Origin: Lepidostoma basale
Taxonomy: Eukaryota; Arthropoda; Insecta; Trichoptera; Lepidostomatidae
NCBI GenBank assembly: GCA_022606425.2
Contig: JAHDVF020000513.1
Coordinates: forward strand, 124,001 to 188,000
Direction of reading: 5' to 3'
DNA length: 64,000 bases
The notes under the pieces are model-generated. The model was given only the letters and a program-made list of their open reading frames with translations, searched no databases and was not told the DNA's origin. Below are positions 32,215-42,109 of the stretch, one piece after another. A program made the translations under genes and the position numbers. Within the stretch, counting starts at the first letter, position 1. The number at the start of each line of letters is the position of its first letter.

Positions 32215-32402
32215 AAACGACATTTTTTTATAACTTCTTCCACATTTGTCTTTATTTCGACAGCGACCGGATTCCCCAGGCTCGCTGGCATCTACCGACC
32301 GGTGACCAGTCTGTCGATGCCAGCGAGCTTCGCGAAACCGGTCGCTGTCAAAATAAAGACAAAAGTTGAAGTAGTTAAAAAACATCGTTTTATTTAATTA
32401 TT
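32215..32402. repeat. Repeat family D, ends only
   Basis: Both inverted-repeat ends of the element at 23825 are joined through a shortened centre ('accggtgaccagtctgtcga'). Confidence 0.75.
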
Positions 32403-32415
32403 AAATAAAAAATAG

Positions 32416-32657
32416 TTAGTTTTTTATTTTAACAAACAATCCACAGGGTGTTTGGAAATATTTTGGCGGGTTGTGGTTGTGTCCTTCCTTGTATGAGAGC
32501 AACACATCTTCAACCGTGCGTGCTGATGCTTTACACTTCTTTCCGCTCCCGGACGAGCACTTCCACCATCCTCTGCCTTGGTTCATCTTGGTGGATAAAC
32601 AGAAAGTGTACTCGTTAATCATCAATCTTCGCCCCGATCTGGTTTCAATGAATGACA
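32416..32657 (-). CDS. mod(mdg4): FLYWCH-type alternative terminal exon
   Basis: Acceptor TTTCTACAG, then TG; 80 residues starting VSFIETRSGRRLMINEY. Core: YTFCLSTKMNQGRGWWKC, C34, C42 and H60-x-H62 (EGHNHNPPKY), ending TPCGLFVKIKN. A potential AATAAA lies about 25 bp past the stop (32394-32389, inside a repeat). Its nearest relative is the next exon upstream, 34927 (GRRLMIN, ST/ATKM, QGxGWW). Confidence 0.87.
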
Positions 32658-33059
32658 CTGTAGAAAGATAATACACATTTGAGATTTTCGTTCAATACAT
32701 TGTATATAAATAGGCTAATATACTTAAGAAATTGAAAATAACTTTGTGTACTCCACAAAATATTTAAAAAAAAATTTAAAACACGACATGTTTCGACATT
32801 TAATCTCCCAAGCTCCCATTCCTAATCAAATGCAAATTAATCATTTAATAATTTCTGTACAAAATATGTCTTTTCAAAAGTGTTTTTTTTTTCTAAATTA
32901 CAATTTTAATTTTTTTTATTTTGTTATCATCATGTATTATTATTATTTAATATTATTTATTAGTATTTACTGGAAAAAAAAAATATTATTAGTACTTATA
33001 ACAAATAGCCCAGGTTAATTTTTAAATTTGAATTATTGTTATTAATATGTATGAAAAAA

Positions 33060-33250
33060 CGATTGTTTTTAAGGAGTTTTATTACAATATTTATGTATGA
33101 CATGTTTCGCCCTTTTGAGGCATTATCAAATGATAATGCCTTAGGTGGGCGAAACATGTTACACCTAAATATTATAATAAAACACCTTGAATACATATTA
33201 ATAATTTAATATTAGTTTTTTCATACATATTAATAATTTAATATTGAGTT
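33060..33250. repeat. Repeat family C, palindromic copy
   Basis: 'tgacatgtttcgcccttttg' and its complement 'aggtgggcgaaacatgtt' flank an 'atcaaatgataatgcctt' centre. Arms extend to 'gttttattacaatattt'. Confidence 0.75.
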
Positions 33251-33394
33251 TTACATCATTGTTCAAGAAACAATAAATAAATTGAATTATTGTATCGAAA
33301 TTTAAATTCGTTTTTATATTAGTCTTTCTTTGTTTAGTTTTTATTATATTTTTAATATTTTGTGGATTAAACAAAGTTATTTTCTATTTCCTAA

Positions 33395-33620
33395 GTATAT
33401 TACCCATTAATTATGAGGGGTCTATCTGACGCTATAAATCTTAATTTACAAAATGACAGGATAATTTCAAAAGGAACGTTTTTGTCTGGTGGGCTTTCAG
33501 TGCACCTGAGATCTGTAGGTAGATTGTTCCAAGCTGAAGGGCTGGTTACCACAATGGATTGCGTTTCGGTAAGACAATTCCCCATCCTAGTAGAGTTTGT
33601 TGTTTATAGATGATGTGTCA
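33395..33620 (-). mobile_element. CR1-like LINE scrap
   Basis: SIVVTSPSAWNNLPTDLRC, then truncated. Tail end of the CR1-like family. Confidence 0.65.
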
Positions 33621-33779
33621 TGTATAGGGTCTTCGGTAATGTACAGTCGCAGTGTATTGAACTCGGCACCACCTATCAATTGTATTTTAGATACGGTTTT
33701 GAAAAATTCCAGTGATTCCTAACGTGGTCGATACTGCTACCCTGGTAGGCACAAACAGGTGTTTCTTATAATGGTATAG

Positions 33780-34075
33780 TTCTTTTCCTTATAGAATCTC
33801 GGTCTGTTCCTGTTATCAGGCTGGCCTCTTTTGGGAAGTTGACTCCCAGCTATCCCTCCATTTCTTTGGTGGTCGTCCAGGGGGACGATAGCCAACAGGA
33901 GTCTGATGCGTCACAACGTGTGGGATTCTGGAGTGATCCATCCTCTGGACGAGCATATTCCAGCGTCTTCTGCGATGTCTGTTTCATCTGACAATATCCC
34001 ACCTTGCAGCATTTGCGATGGCCGTGCTCCTCACCCTGTCTCGAAGAGTCTTAAATGCTATGTATTTATTTTAAT
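33780..34075 (-). mobile_element. LINE C-terminal fragment
   Basis: Inverted relative of 666-985. On the minus strand it reads QKTLEYARPEDGSLQN-like and GWQLPKRGQPDNRN-like stretches with frameshifts. Confidence 0.65.
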
Positions 34076-34334
34076 CGAATTTCGAATATGGGCAGAAATA
34101 TGAATATATAAAAAAACAAAAAAATATTTGCTGCACATTTTTATTTGTTTCTAAATGAAAAGTATATAAGTATTCAAATGGTTATTGATCATTTAAAATA
34201 AATTAGAAAGCATTTGAAAAAAAGAATATTTTGAAGTTATTAATTCCACACTATTATCAAGGTTGCGGTAATATCATCCAGAGTCCATAGTAATCTATTT
34301 TCGTATCTCACCTCAAGGGCGCTGTGTTCGTAAT

Positions 34335-34870
34335 TTATAGTAGTCATGGGAGCTGCATCTGATACCATCGATCAGATTTTGCTTATTTATAAAGGGGAAA
34401 CGAAAAAGAACCGTTCGGTGCCGGTTCGTTTTGTATCGCTTTCGCGTAGTATGCCTATACGAATAGTAGACCGGATACGAACCGAATTTGATATTAAATA
34501 TACGCTATTCTGTCACGTTAAGCAACTTTATCCGATTTATAGTATAATCTAAAATAGTATTGTATTATACATATGTGACTCATATCGGTCGTTTTCTTAC
34601 AGATAAAATAATTTTTTCAATTATAATATCCATATTAAACTGATTTTAGTTTTGAAAACGCTAGCGAAACTGCGAAAAACTGTCGACACACGCGAACTTA
34701 TGCGGACACGAGGCGAAATGAATTTGGTCCGCTTTCGTTCCGCGTGGTGTATGCGATGACTCATTTAAAAAAAAACGAGATATACAGAGTTTCGCTATTC
34801 GCTAGAGTTTCGTATCCGTTTCGCTTTCGCTGCAGTGTGCTCTGCTAACTCATTCTTGTGAGTTAACACG
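34335..34870. repeat. Non-autonomous DNA transposon rich in 'cgaaacg/cgtttcg'
   Basis: Near the left end: 'ccggttcgttttgtatcgct'; near the right end: 'gagtttcgtatccgtttcgc' and 'tttcgctgcagtgtgctctgc'. Multiple short inverted subrepeats, Harbinger-like in style. Boundaries approximate. Confidence 0.45.
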
Positions 34871-34926
34871 CGCCAGTCGATTCTTATGAAAGTCTAGGTA
34901 TTGTAAATACGTATTATTTTTCGTAA

Positions 34927-35162
34927 TCATATTCTGATAAAGGATCCGGAAATTGTTTTGTAGAAGTTGGGCGGATCGTGGCTATGCACGCCCTTGAAGT
35001 AAAGCAGCTCGTCTTCGTGGGTAACAGCCTTGGCCTGACACTTCCAGTGATTCCATGAGGTGCACCTCCACCAGCCCTTTCCTTGGTGCATTTTCGTGGC
35101 CAAAGTGTAAGTGTATTTGTTAATCATCAGTCTTCTTCCTTTAGACGTTTGGAGAAATAGCA
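34927..35162 (-). CDS. mod(mdg4): FLYWCH-type alternative terminal exon
   Basis: Acceptor GATTCTTCCAG, then TG; 78 residues starting VLFLQTSKGRRLMINKY. Core: YTYTLATKMHQGKGWWRC, C34, C42 (W37 and W40 in the finger loop are unusual) and H60-x-H62 (GVHSHDPPNF), ending TISGSFIRI. Together with 32416 it forms an adjacent pair with the same order of variable residues, a likely tandem duplication 2.3 kb apart. Confidence 0.87.
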
Positions 35163-35214
35163 CTGGAAGAATCAAAATTACAAACCAAGTTATAATTTAC
35201 TCTTAAAAATAAAA

Positions 35215-35415
35215 TTGTTTCAATTTATTTTTCTTCTGGTACTGTGGTTGGCGATTACTGCAGCGAAAACATCTCTGTCTTGCGTTACTTGTAACAGGTT
35301 CTCAATTCTCATCAATTCTGTCCAATCCCTTGTATTCCGCAGCCAGGACAACTGCCTTCTCCCAACTCGCCGCCATCCCTCTTATCTAGTCCGTGTTATC
35401 AGCTGAAGGAGGTGG
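35215..35415 (-). mobile_element. LINE C-terminal fragment
   Basis: Minus strand: ELGEGSCPGCGIQGI-like and LQVTQDRDVF-like remnants, homologous to 39960-40090 and 55630-55840. Confidence 0.6.
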
Positions 35416-35429
35416 TATTTCGTAGTATC

Positions 35430-36290
35430 AATTCAGTAACTAACTAACTAACCATCACGCCGTCTCCCCGAAGGGGTAGGCAGAGAGAATGGACTACCAA
35501 AATTGTTTTTCTCGACTTATTTCTATCGCTTCCTTAACATTCATAGGTACAACGTGTCATGCACGCGCGTCGATTTCTCTGACTCCTCACATGGCCGATA
35601 TTCAATATTTGATTTATTTGATAGTGCCACGTTTTCCTCGGTCTTCCTCTATTTCTGGTTCCATTTACATCGTCAACATACAATTTTTTTTACCATTCTT
35701 TCTTCATTCATTCTTTCCATATGTCCAAACCATCTTAATGATCCTTTCATTATTTTGTTCATAACACCATCATTCGCACCGCATTCACTTCTTATATTTT
35801 CATTCGACACTCTATCTTACACAGAGTATCTACACATTCGTCTAAGAGATCTCATTTCTACTGCATTTATTCTACTTCCATCCTTCTTGTACCAGTCCCA
35901 TGGTTCGCTTCCATACATAAGAGTCGGTAGAAGAACACTATTGTGCACTGTCATTCTAGCTTTTTTGGATATGTTTTTGTTTGCGATGACAACTTTAAGT
36001 TCACCGTTCACTTTGTTGCCTGCCCCAACCCTTTTTTCAATATCCCTCTCCACTCGCCCATATTTTGTATACATACTACCTAAATACACGAACTCATCTA
36101 CTTGCTCCAAATTTTCACCATTCACGCTAATGTTGCAGACTGTCATGATTTCTTATTTTTCAAAAATCATTACCTTGGACTTATTAACATTCATCATCAG
36201 ATCATTTCGCATGCATACCTCATACATACTATTCACCGGGACTTGTAATTCATGCTCGTTGTCTGCAAGTAAGACAGACTAAACTCAGTT
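35430..36290 (-). mobile_element. (GTTA)n-tailed LINE, longest copy
   Basis: About 860 bp of RT C-terminal half: minus-strand NVNKSKVMIFEK (near 36170), SVNGENLEQVDEFVYLGSMY, PTLMYGSEPW, RSLRRMCRYSV, then the RWFGHMERMNEE region and tail. One or two stops. 5'-truncated. Confidence 0.85.
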
Positions 36291-36439
36291 ATTTTTAAAT
36301 ATTCATTTGATGCATAAGCTATCGGACAAATTACTGGCAGAAAATATTAAATATTACATAGACTACTTAAACGTGTTCTTTACGGTGAGGTATTCGGTAA
36401 ACACAATAGAAATAACGTCTCAAGAATTGATTATGATCC

Positions 36440-37165
36440 CGTTCGCATTGCCCGCGAGGTGTGAAGTACGCTCCGTGATTCGTTTTTTATGTGCCAAAGG
36501 CCTTCGGAAATTCATTCTCAACTGACAGAAGTGTATGGAGAAACGTGCATGAGTGTTCAAATGGTGCGCAAGTGGTGCAAAGAATTCAAAGAAGGGCGCA
36601 CAGACCTCCATGACGAACAGCGGTCCGGACGGCCATCGGTCAGTGACGAAACGATTGCGAAAGTGGAAGCGGCAATGCTGGCAGATCGAAGACTGACGGT
36701 TCGGGAGCTTAGCAAGATGATCCCAGATGTCAGCAAGACAACTATAGACAAGATCCTAACAGAACATTTAGGTTATTCTAAGGTTTGTGCAAGGTGGGTG
36801 CACAGGATGCTTACGGAGGACCACAAACGACGCTCATTGAGAAATTCGGATGGGAGATCGTCCTACACCCACAATACAGTCCGAACTTGACCCCGAGGGA
36901 CTACCATATTTTCCCTGATTTGAAGAAACATCTCGGTGGAACGCATTTTGCAAACGAAGAGAAGAGGTTCTGAGCTACCTTCATGACTTCGAGACTTCTA
37001 CGACCAGGGAATCAAAAATATGGTGACCCGGATGAAAAAGTGCATCGAAGTCAACGGGGAATATAGAAAAATAGCTGAAAGTCCAAGCTTTCCAATGATG
37101 TATTGCTCGTTGTAAATAAAAATGGTTTTCATATTGAAAAAAAATAGGAAAACTTATTTTGCGGA
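36440..37165 (+). pseudogene. mariner transposase, internally deleted
   Basis: A clean N-terminus (EVYGETCMSVQMVRKWCKEF, GRPSVSD, helix-turn-helix to about 36790) jumps after WVHRMLTEDHKRRS to the region around the third catalytic Asp (HPQYSPNLTPRDYHIF near 36880). The first two catalytic Asp are gone. A different mariner lineage from 13205. The end 'tattttgcggacaaccctcg' near 37158-37177 may be its 3' terminal repeat. Confidence 0.85.
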
Positions 37166-37244
37166 CAACCCTCGTAATATAAGCGGAGAATGATTTTTGG
37201 ATTTGGACAATTTGTTAGAAATTCAACAAAGTATCGAATCTTAG

Positions 37245-37590
37245 GCAAGACCACATAAAATTAAAAAGGATTTAATTAGTAGGTACTAAGGAGCTGGTTT
37301 TTGTCCCAAGAACCGAGAAGTAAAGTAAGTATTCCAAATATTCCAATATGTTTTTATTGCACATGAAAGTTTGAAAAACAGCGGATGCACAAGCCGACAT
37401 TGCACTTTTTACACATCGTAATGACGACCGACTTACAACCTGGACCGGCACATCGGCGTCTCTTCCCCGTTGTGACTAAATGGTTCGTCTGATCGAACTG
37501 TACACTTGGAGGCACTCTAAAACGTTTTCTTCTCGGAGAGAATACATCTGTAAAAGATAAAGAATAAGTAATATTGATAAAACCCTACTC
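37245..37590. repeat. Duplicated block containing exon 37354
   Basis: About 340 bp from 'aagaccacataaaattaaaa' to 'aatattgataaaacccta', repeated at 38833-39182 in the same orientation with few differences. It covers the exon, its acceptor and about 110 bp of 3' flank. Confidence 0.92.
37354..37547 (-). CDS. Short piggyBac-type zinc-ribbon alternative terminal exon, copy 1
   Basis: Acceptor CTTTTACAG, then AT; 64 residues starting DVFSPRRKRFRVPPSVQ. Ligands C33-x4-C38, C46-x2-C49 and C54-x2-C57-F-x2-F-H62 (RRRCAGPGC, MCKKC, LCIRCFSNFH). The C-x4-C and C-x2-C-F spacings differ from the other PGBD-like exons, so this is a separate lineage of the same fold. The CFxxFH end followed at once by the stop still matches piggyBac-type tails. 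The basic N-terminal stretch may help DNA binding. Other small zinc ribbons cannot be excluded. Confidence 0.7.
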
Positions 37591-37614
37591 CCTGGCCCTG
37601 ATATTCATGTGCAA

Positions 37615-38100
37615 TAAGCCCTGGTGTCTAGTATGTATGAGGTAAGCAAGCAATACGATTTGATGATGAATGTGAAAAAGTCCAAGGTTATGATTTTCGA
37701 AAAAGAAGGAAGCATAACAGTCTGCAACATTAGTGTAAACGGTGAAAATCTGGAACAAGTGGATTTTGAATATTTAGGAAGTATGTTTACAAAGACGAAC
37801 GACGAAGACGGAACGCATGGATGGAGAAAGAATGGTTAAGAAAGTATACATTAATGATGTAAACGGGGTACAGAGTCGAAGCTGACCGAGGAAAACATGG
37901 CATGACCAAATTAATAAAATTTTAAAGGTTGGTCATGTTAGAAGTCGGAGGAATCGACGTGCGTGTATGACTCGTTGTATGAATGTGGAGGAAGCTAGAG
38001 AGGTTTGCCAGAATAGAGTAGTGTGGCGGACCATTCTCTCTGCCTACCCCTGCGGGGAAACGGGGTGATGGTTTGTTTGTTTGTTTTTGTTTATGTTTAC
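37615..38100 (+). mobile_element. (GTTT)n-tailed LINE fragment, internally deleted
   Basis: MNVKKSKVMIFEKEGSITVC and GENLEQVDFEYLGSMF, then a jump near 37795 to the GRNGxERMVKK-like and NVEEAREVC tail, ending with 'gatggtttgtttg' at 38090. Deletion derivative. Confidence 0.8.
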
Positions 38101-38395
38101 AAAGGATAGGAGGGTGGAGAAGGATATTGAAAGAAGGGTTGCGGCAGGCAACAGGGTAAATGGTGCACTTAAAACTGTCATCGCAAACAAAAGCATATCC
38201 AAAAAAGCTAAGATGGCAGTGTATAATGGTGTTCTTGTGCCCACCCTTTTGTATCGAAGTGAAGCATGGAACTGGCAAAAGAAGGATGAAAGTAGAATAA
38301 ATGCAGTAGAAATGAGATCTCTAAGACGAATGTGTGACAAATCTGTATATCGCACCGTGAGTGTAAAACCAAGATAAGTGCTAATATAAATTTTA
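38097..38395 (+). mobile_element. LINE RT fragment joined to the previous tail
   Basis: Frame 38081-38377 reads GALKTVIANKSISKKAKMAVYNG and PTLLYRSEAWNW, ending at RRMCDKSVY, then stops. Confidence 0.75.
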
Positions 38396-38453
38396 AAGAT
38401 ATGGGAGTTTAAAGACTTCATATTGCTAGGAAAAGCTGTTTTTTTTTAAATAA

Positions 38454-38504
38454 ACCAATGATTTTCGGTTTATAGTAATATACCTATAAACCGCAAATCA
38501 TTGG
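38454..38504. repeat. Near-perfect hairpin inside a LINE fragment
   Basis: 21-bp arms ('ccaatgattttcggtttata' + g) with one mismatch around an 8-nt AT loop. It sits between two LINE pieces. Confidence 0.85.
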
Positions 38505-38805
38505 TTAAAGGGTCAATAAGATGGTTTGGGTACATGGAAAGAATGAGTGAAAACAGAATGGTAAAGAATGTATATGTAAACGGCATGAACGAAGCTAGAA
38601 ATAGAGGAAGGTCGAGGAAAACGTGGCACGATCAAATCAATCAAATATTGAATGTCGATCACCTGAGGAGTCTGAGAAATCGACGTGTGTGCATGACGTA
38701 GAATGTAGAGGAAGCGAGAGACGTATGTCAGGACAGAACAGTGTGTCGTTCATTCTTTCTGCCTACGCCTCCGGGGAGACGGCGTGATGGTTAGTTAGTT
38801 TAGTT
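38505..38805 (+). mobile_element. (GTTA)n-tailed LINE 3' end
   Basis: RWFGYMERMSENRMVKNVY, NEARNRGRSRKTWHDQ, then the 3' end with 'ggttagttagtttagttagt'. Confidence 0.8.
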
Positions 38806-38832
38806 AGTTCAACATAGTAATTAAAAATAGTC

Positions 38833-39182
38833 ATTACAAGACCACATTAAATTAAAAAGGATTTAATTAGTAGATACTAAGGAGCTGGTTTTTGTCCCAA
38901 GAACCGAGAAGTAAAGTAAGTATTCCAAATATTCCAATATATTTTTATTCCACATGAAAGTTTGAAAAACAGCGGATGCACAAGCCTACATTGCACTTTT
39001 GGCACATCGTAATGACGATCGACTTACAACCTGGTGCGGCACATCGGCGTCTCTTCCCCGTTGTGACTAAATGGTTCGTCTGATCGAACTGTACACTTGG
39101 AGGCACTCTAAAACGTTTTCTTCTCGGAGAGAATACATCTGTAAAATATAAAGAATAAGTAATATTGATAAAACCCTATACC
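38833..39182. repeat. Second copy of the 37245 block
   Basis: Duplicate in direct orientation. The two copies are separated by LINE insertions. Confidence 0.92.
38945..39138 (-). CDS. Short piggyBac-type zinc-ribbon alternative terminal exon, copy 2
   Basis: Same 64-residue frame, acceptor and phase as 37354. The N-terminal 34 residues are identical. Differences are CAAPGC for CAGPGC, KSIV for KSVV, MCQKC for MCKKC, and the final residue E for Q. All ligands are retained (C33, C38, C46, C49, C54, C57, H62). The few changes sit mostly in the presumed DNA-contacting finger, which fits diversification after a recent duplication; this is inference from four substitutions only. Confidence 0.72.
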
Positions 39183-39189
39183 ATTGATT

Positions 39190-39695
39190 TACAACCTTTT
39201 CTTTACCACTGCCTCCTTTCTTCTTCTTCTTCAGCTTATCGCCGTCCACTCTTGGACGAAAGGCTCCTCCATGTCCCATGTTGATCTTTCCTGCGCAGTC
39301 TGCATCCATAGCACCCCAGCGTATCGTTTCAGGTCACCCCTCCACCTCATTTGTGGTCTTGCTACTCTTCTTCTCGTGTCTCTCGGTCTCCAATTCAGCA
39401 GTATTTTGGTCCATCTTTCGTCTGCAGTTCTAGCGACATGCTCTGCCCATTTCCATTTTAAACTCGTCACCCGGTGGATCACGTCTGTGACTCTTGTTTT
39501 ATCCCTCACCGATTCGTTCCTGACCCTATCCCTAAGGACGGGCCCAGCATGGCTCTCCCCATCGCTCGCTGCATGACTCTTAGTCTCTCTGCACTGTGCT
39601 TTGTCAGAGTGGCAGTTTCAAGACCATATATACTTACTGGCAGAACACAAGCTTCATATACTTTCCTCTTCAAGTTGATAGGTGTTTTTTTTATT
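39190..39695 (-). mobile_element. RTE-like LINE C-terminal fragment
   Basis: The minus-strand frame 39231-39509 reads TDVIHRVTSLKWKWAEHVAR, then RRVARPQMRWRGDLKRY and EEPFVQEWT. Upstream to 39690 the RT thumb region is broken. A well-preserved RTE-type tail. Confidence 0.85.
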
Positions 39696-39799
39696 TTTTA
39701 ATACGTATCCTTTACAATATTAAAATTTCCAATGAACACATTGCTATTAATAGAATAGTGATACCAAATATTCAAATATGATTATACATTTTCTATGTC

Positions 39800-40110
39800 T
39801 ATAATATTCAGGGTCAGTAAAGCAGACGTACTACAGAGATCCAGAGCCAATAGAGAGATGTTGTCGAGTGTGAAAATTAGAAAGATCTCATATTTGGGCC
39901 ATGTGCTAAGGGGAGAAAAATACCACCTCCTTCGACTAATATTAATAGGTAATGTGGAGGGACGTCGGGGAGTTGGTAGAAGGCATCTGTCCTGGCTGCG
40001 GAGCATTAAATATTGGACAGGAATTACAAGACTTCAGAACCTGTTCCAAGTGGCGCAGAACAGAGATGCCTTTGCTGCAGTGATCGCCAACGTTGGGGGG
40101 ACCTGACACG
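39800..40110 (+). mobile_element. LINE C-terminal fragment
   Basis: Open frame 39795-40106: KISYLGHVLRGEKYHLLRLI, GRRGVGRRHLSWLR, AAVIANVGGT. Same tail family as 35215 and 55630 (inverted). Confidence 0.8.
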
Positions 40111-40199
40111 ACACCGAAAGAATTTGTCTAAAATATTTGTAATAAAAAAGCTGATGTCAAATGATCAGAAATGTTTAAATTTAAATAGTTTATTGAATT

Positions 40200-40590
40200 G
40201 TTAGCTAACTAACTAACTAACCATCACGTTGTCTCCGAAGGGGTAGACAGGAAGATCGGACTGCCACACATTTCTTTCCTGACATACTTCTCTCGCTTCC
40301 TCAACATTCATATGTTGTGTCTTGCATGCGCATCAATTTCTCCGATTCATCACGTGGCCGACATTCAATATTTGATTTATTTGATCGTGCCACGTTTTCC
40401 TCGGACTTCCTCTATTCCTAGTTCCATTTACATCGAGAACATATACTTTTTAACCATTCTTTCTTCAATCGTTCTTTCCATGTGTCCAAACCATCTTAAT
40501 GATTTTTTTCATTATTCACTTCTTGTAGTTTCATTCAACAAAGATTTTCCGCACATTCGTCCAAGAGATCTGATCTTCATCGCCATTTTA
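40200..40590 (-). mobile_element. (GTTA)n-tailed LINE 3' end
   Basis: Starts with the tail 'taactaactaactaaccatc' and then minus-strand coding back to the GKS-R..RPRG region. Frames broken. Confidence 0.78.
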
Positions 40591-40720
40591 TAGTAACGTG
40601 AATTCTACACCAAACCAAAGAGAATGTGACAATCACACTGCCATCGCCGGGAATCGAATCCGGGTTCTTCGATGTGCCCGTCATAGCACTTACCACTCGA
40701 CCACGAAGGTCGTCGATATG
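40590..40720 (-). mobile_element. tRNA-derived SINE
   Basis: Minus-strand copy with B-box 'ggttcgattcc' read as its complement 'gggaatcgaatcc' near 40652, and the head to 40715. Confidence 0.8.
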
Positions 40721-40734
40721 CTACAATAAGCATA

Positions 40735-40885
40735 TGCTATTGGAAAGCAAAGGTAGATTCTACAAAACGTGCTTTGGGCCCATAATGATTTGCGTAATGA
40801 AAGCAAGAGCAGACACTTTCAGAACTAAACATCTAAGAACAGCAGAAATGAAAACATTGCGACCTATTGTGGGTAAAATGTATTT
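40735..40885 (+). mobile_element. LINE fragment
   Basis: LLESKGRFYKTCFGPIMIC and FRTKHLRTAEMKTLRPIVG, homologous to 51805-51950. Confidence 0.7.
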
Positions 40886-41034
40886 TATCCAAATTTTATT
40901 ATTGCCAAACATGAAATAAAACTACAATTAACAATTATGTATTTATTTTTCTAACATTTTTAAAAGTAATTTATAATGATTAAAACGAGTGAAAACATCT
41001 GTTTTCTAGAAGTTTTATAGTATTTTATGGGAAG

Positions 41035-41160
41035 GATATGTACGAGTATCGCCTTGCTGAGGTGTTATTAAACCATAGCAAGGCGAAACTTGTCATTCCC
41101 ATAAAATATGATAAAACTTTAAGAAACAGACGATTTTTACATCATTTTTCAAGATGCAAT
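41035..41160. repeat. Repeat family C copy
   Basis: 'agcaaggcgaaacttgtcat' centre with 'aaaatatgataaaacttt'. Confidence 0.6.
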
Positions 41161-41344
41161 TCATAATGCTTATTTGATTTTTTTTAAACGTATATATTCA
41201 AATACGAGTATATTGAAATACAAAGATATTATTAAACCCGCGTGTTTAAGCCTTTCAATCCCAGCAATCAATGGTTAAAATGAGCTATATATCCCAAACA
41301 TTTTTTTTTTAAAAAAAACGACAGTAATTTATACTATATATAAT

Positions 41345-41510
41345 ATATATTTTTAGCTAACCGTCATGACGTCTACCCGAAGGGTGAGGCAGTAAAAATG
41401 GACCGCCACACTTAAAACATGCGACACTCCATCCTTCACTTTTCGCTCCAGCGGGAGACGCGGTGTTATGGGTTGCGAACCTCATCGCCACCAATAGACA
41501 TCAGTAAATA
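41345..41510 (-). mobile_element. LINE 3' tail plus adjoining repeat
   Basis: Same pairing of LINE end and 'gcgacactccatccttcact' segment as at 3645-3850. Confidence 0.6.
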
Positions 41511-41703
41511 TATATTGTACAATAGTTTTAATATTTTGTTATGAATATCTACATAATAAACATTGTAACAAAGCAATTTTATTTAAATTCATTCAAAAAT
41601 AGTGGTAATGAAGTACAATTAACGTGAAGTTGCCTTTGCCTCGTCTTTTAACTATGAGTGTATTCATAAAATAATAAAATCATAATAACTTCTATGAAAC
41701 AAT

Positions 41704-41722
41704 GGGGTCAATTGGCGACCCC
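41704..41722. repeat. Palindrome GGGGTC-7-GACCCC downstream of exon 41809
   Basis: Perfect 6-bp arms with an AATTGGC spacer, 86 bp past the exon stop. Followed by more G/C-rich halves (41750-41780). Confidence 0.55.
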
Positions 41723-41808
41723 TTGGGATTTGTGCATGTACCAGTTGGGGGCTGACGTTTGGCCCGTTGAAATTTAAATGGTTAAAGAACAAATAACATG
41801 ATTATTAA

Positions 41809-42050
41809 TTAAGCCGAAGCATTATGAAAGAACTTAAAGCACCCTGTGACGCACAGTGCGGGTTTGGTTTCGCAAACTGGACAAAAATAGCGGCTTAGAC
41901 GACGCATCTTTTTCGTCTTAATGCAGACCCGGCATGATCTTCTAGGCTTGTTTGTCTTCCCCGAGGGCGGAATGGGGTCCAAGTAATGAAATTTTTTGGC
42001 ATTTTGCAGTTCGCTTTTATCGTTCAGCGGATCTTCGTTCTTAAAACATC
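41809..42050 (-). CDS. piggyBac/PGBD-type zinc-ribbon alternative terminal exon
   Basis: Acceptor TTTACTCAAG, then GA; 80 residues: GCFKNEDPLNDKSELQ, then AKKFHYLDPIPPSGKTNKPRRSC. Ligands C40-x2-C43, C57-x2-C60 and C67-x3-C71-F-x2-F-H76. The minus-strand frame upstream of the acceptor is open for 19 more codons and looks hydrophobic, but this is intron with a pyrimidine tract, not a signal peptide. It pairs with 30911 by the AAG acceptor, E-D-P-L start and KPRRxCRVC. 11 kb separates the pair, so the duplication or double capture is old. Confidence 0.8.
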
Positions 42051-42109
42051 CTTGAGTAAATGATAAAATAAAAAATGTTATTACAAAAAAACATAATATA
42101 TTTTTCATA

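Noticed and set aside
36489..36890. Functional mariner transposase
   Set aside because: An internal deletion removes two of the three catalytic aspartates.
41809..42108. Signal peptide at the N-terminus of the 99-codon frame
   Set aside because: The hydrophobic start is intron and polypyrimidine tract read through; the acceptor at 42050 defines the exon start.
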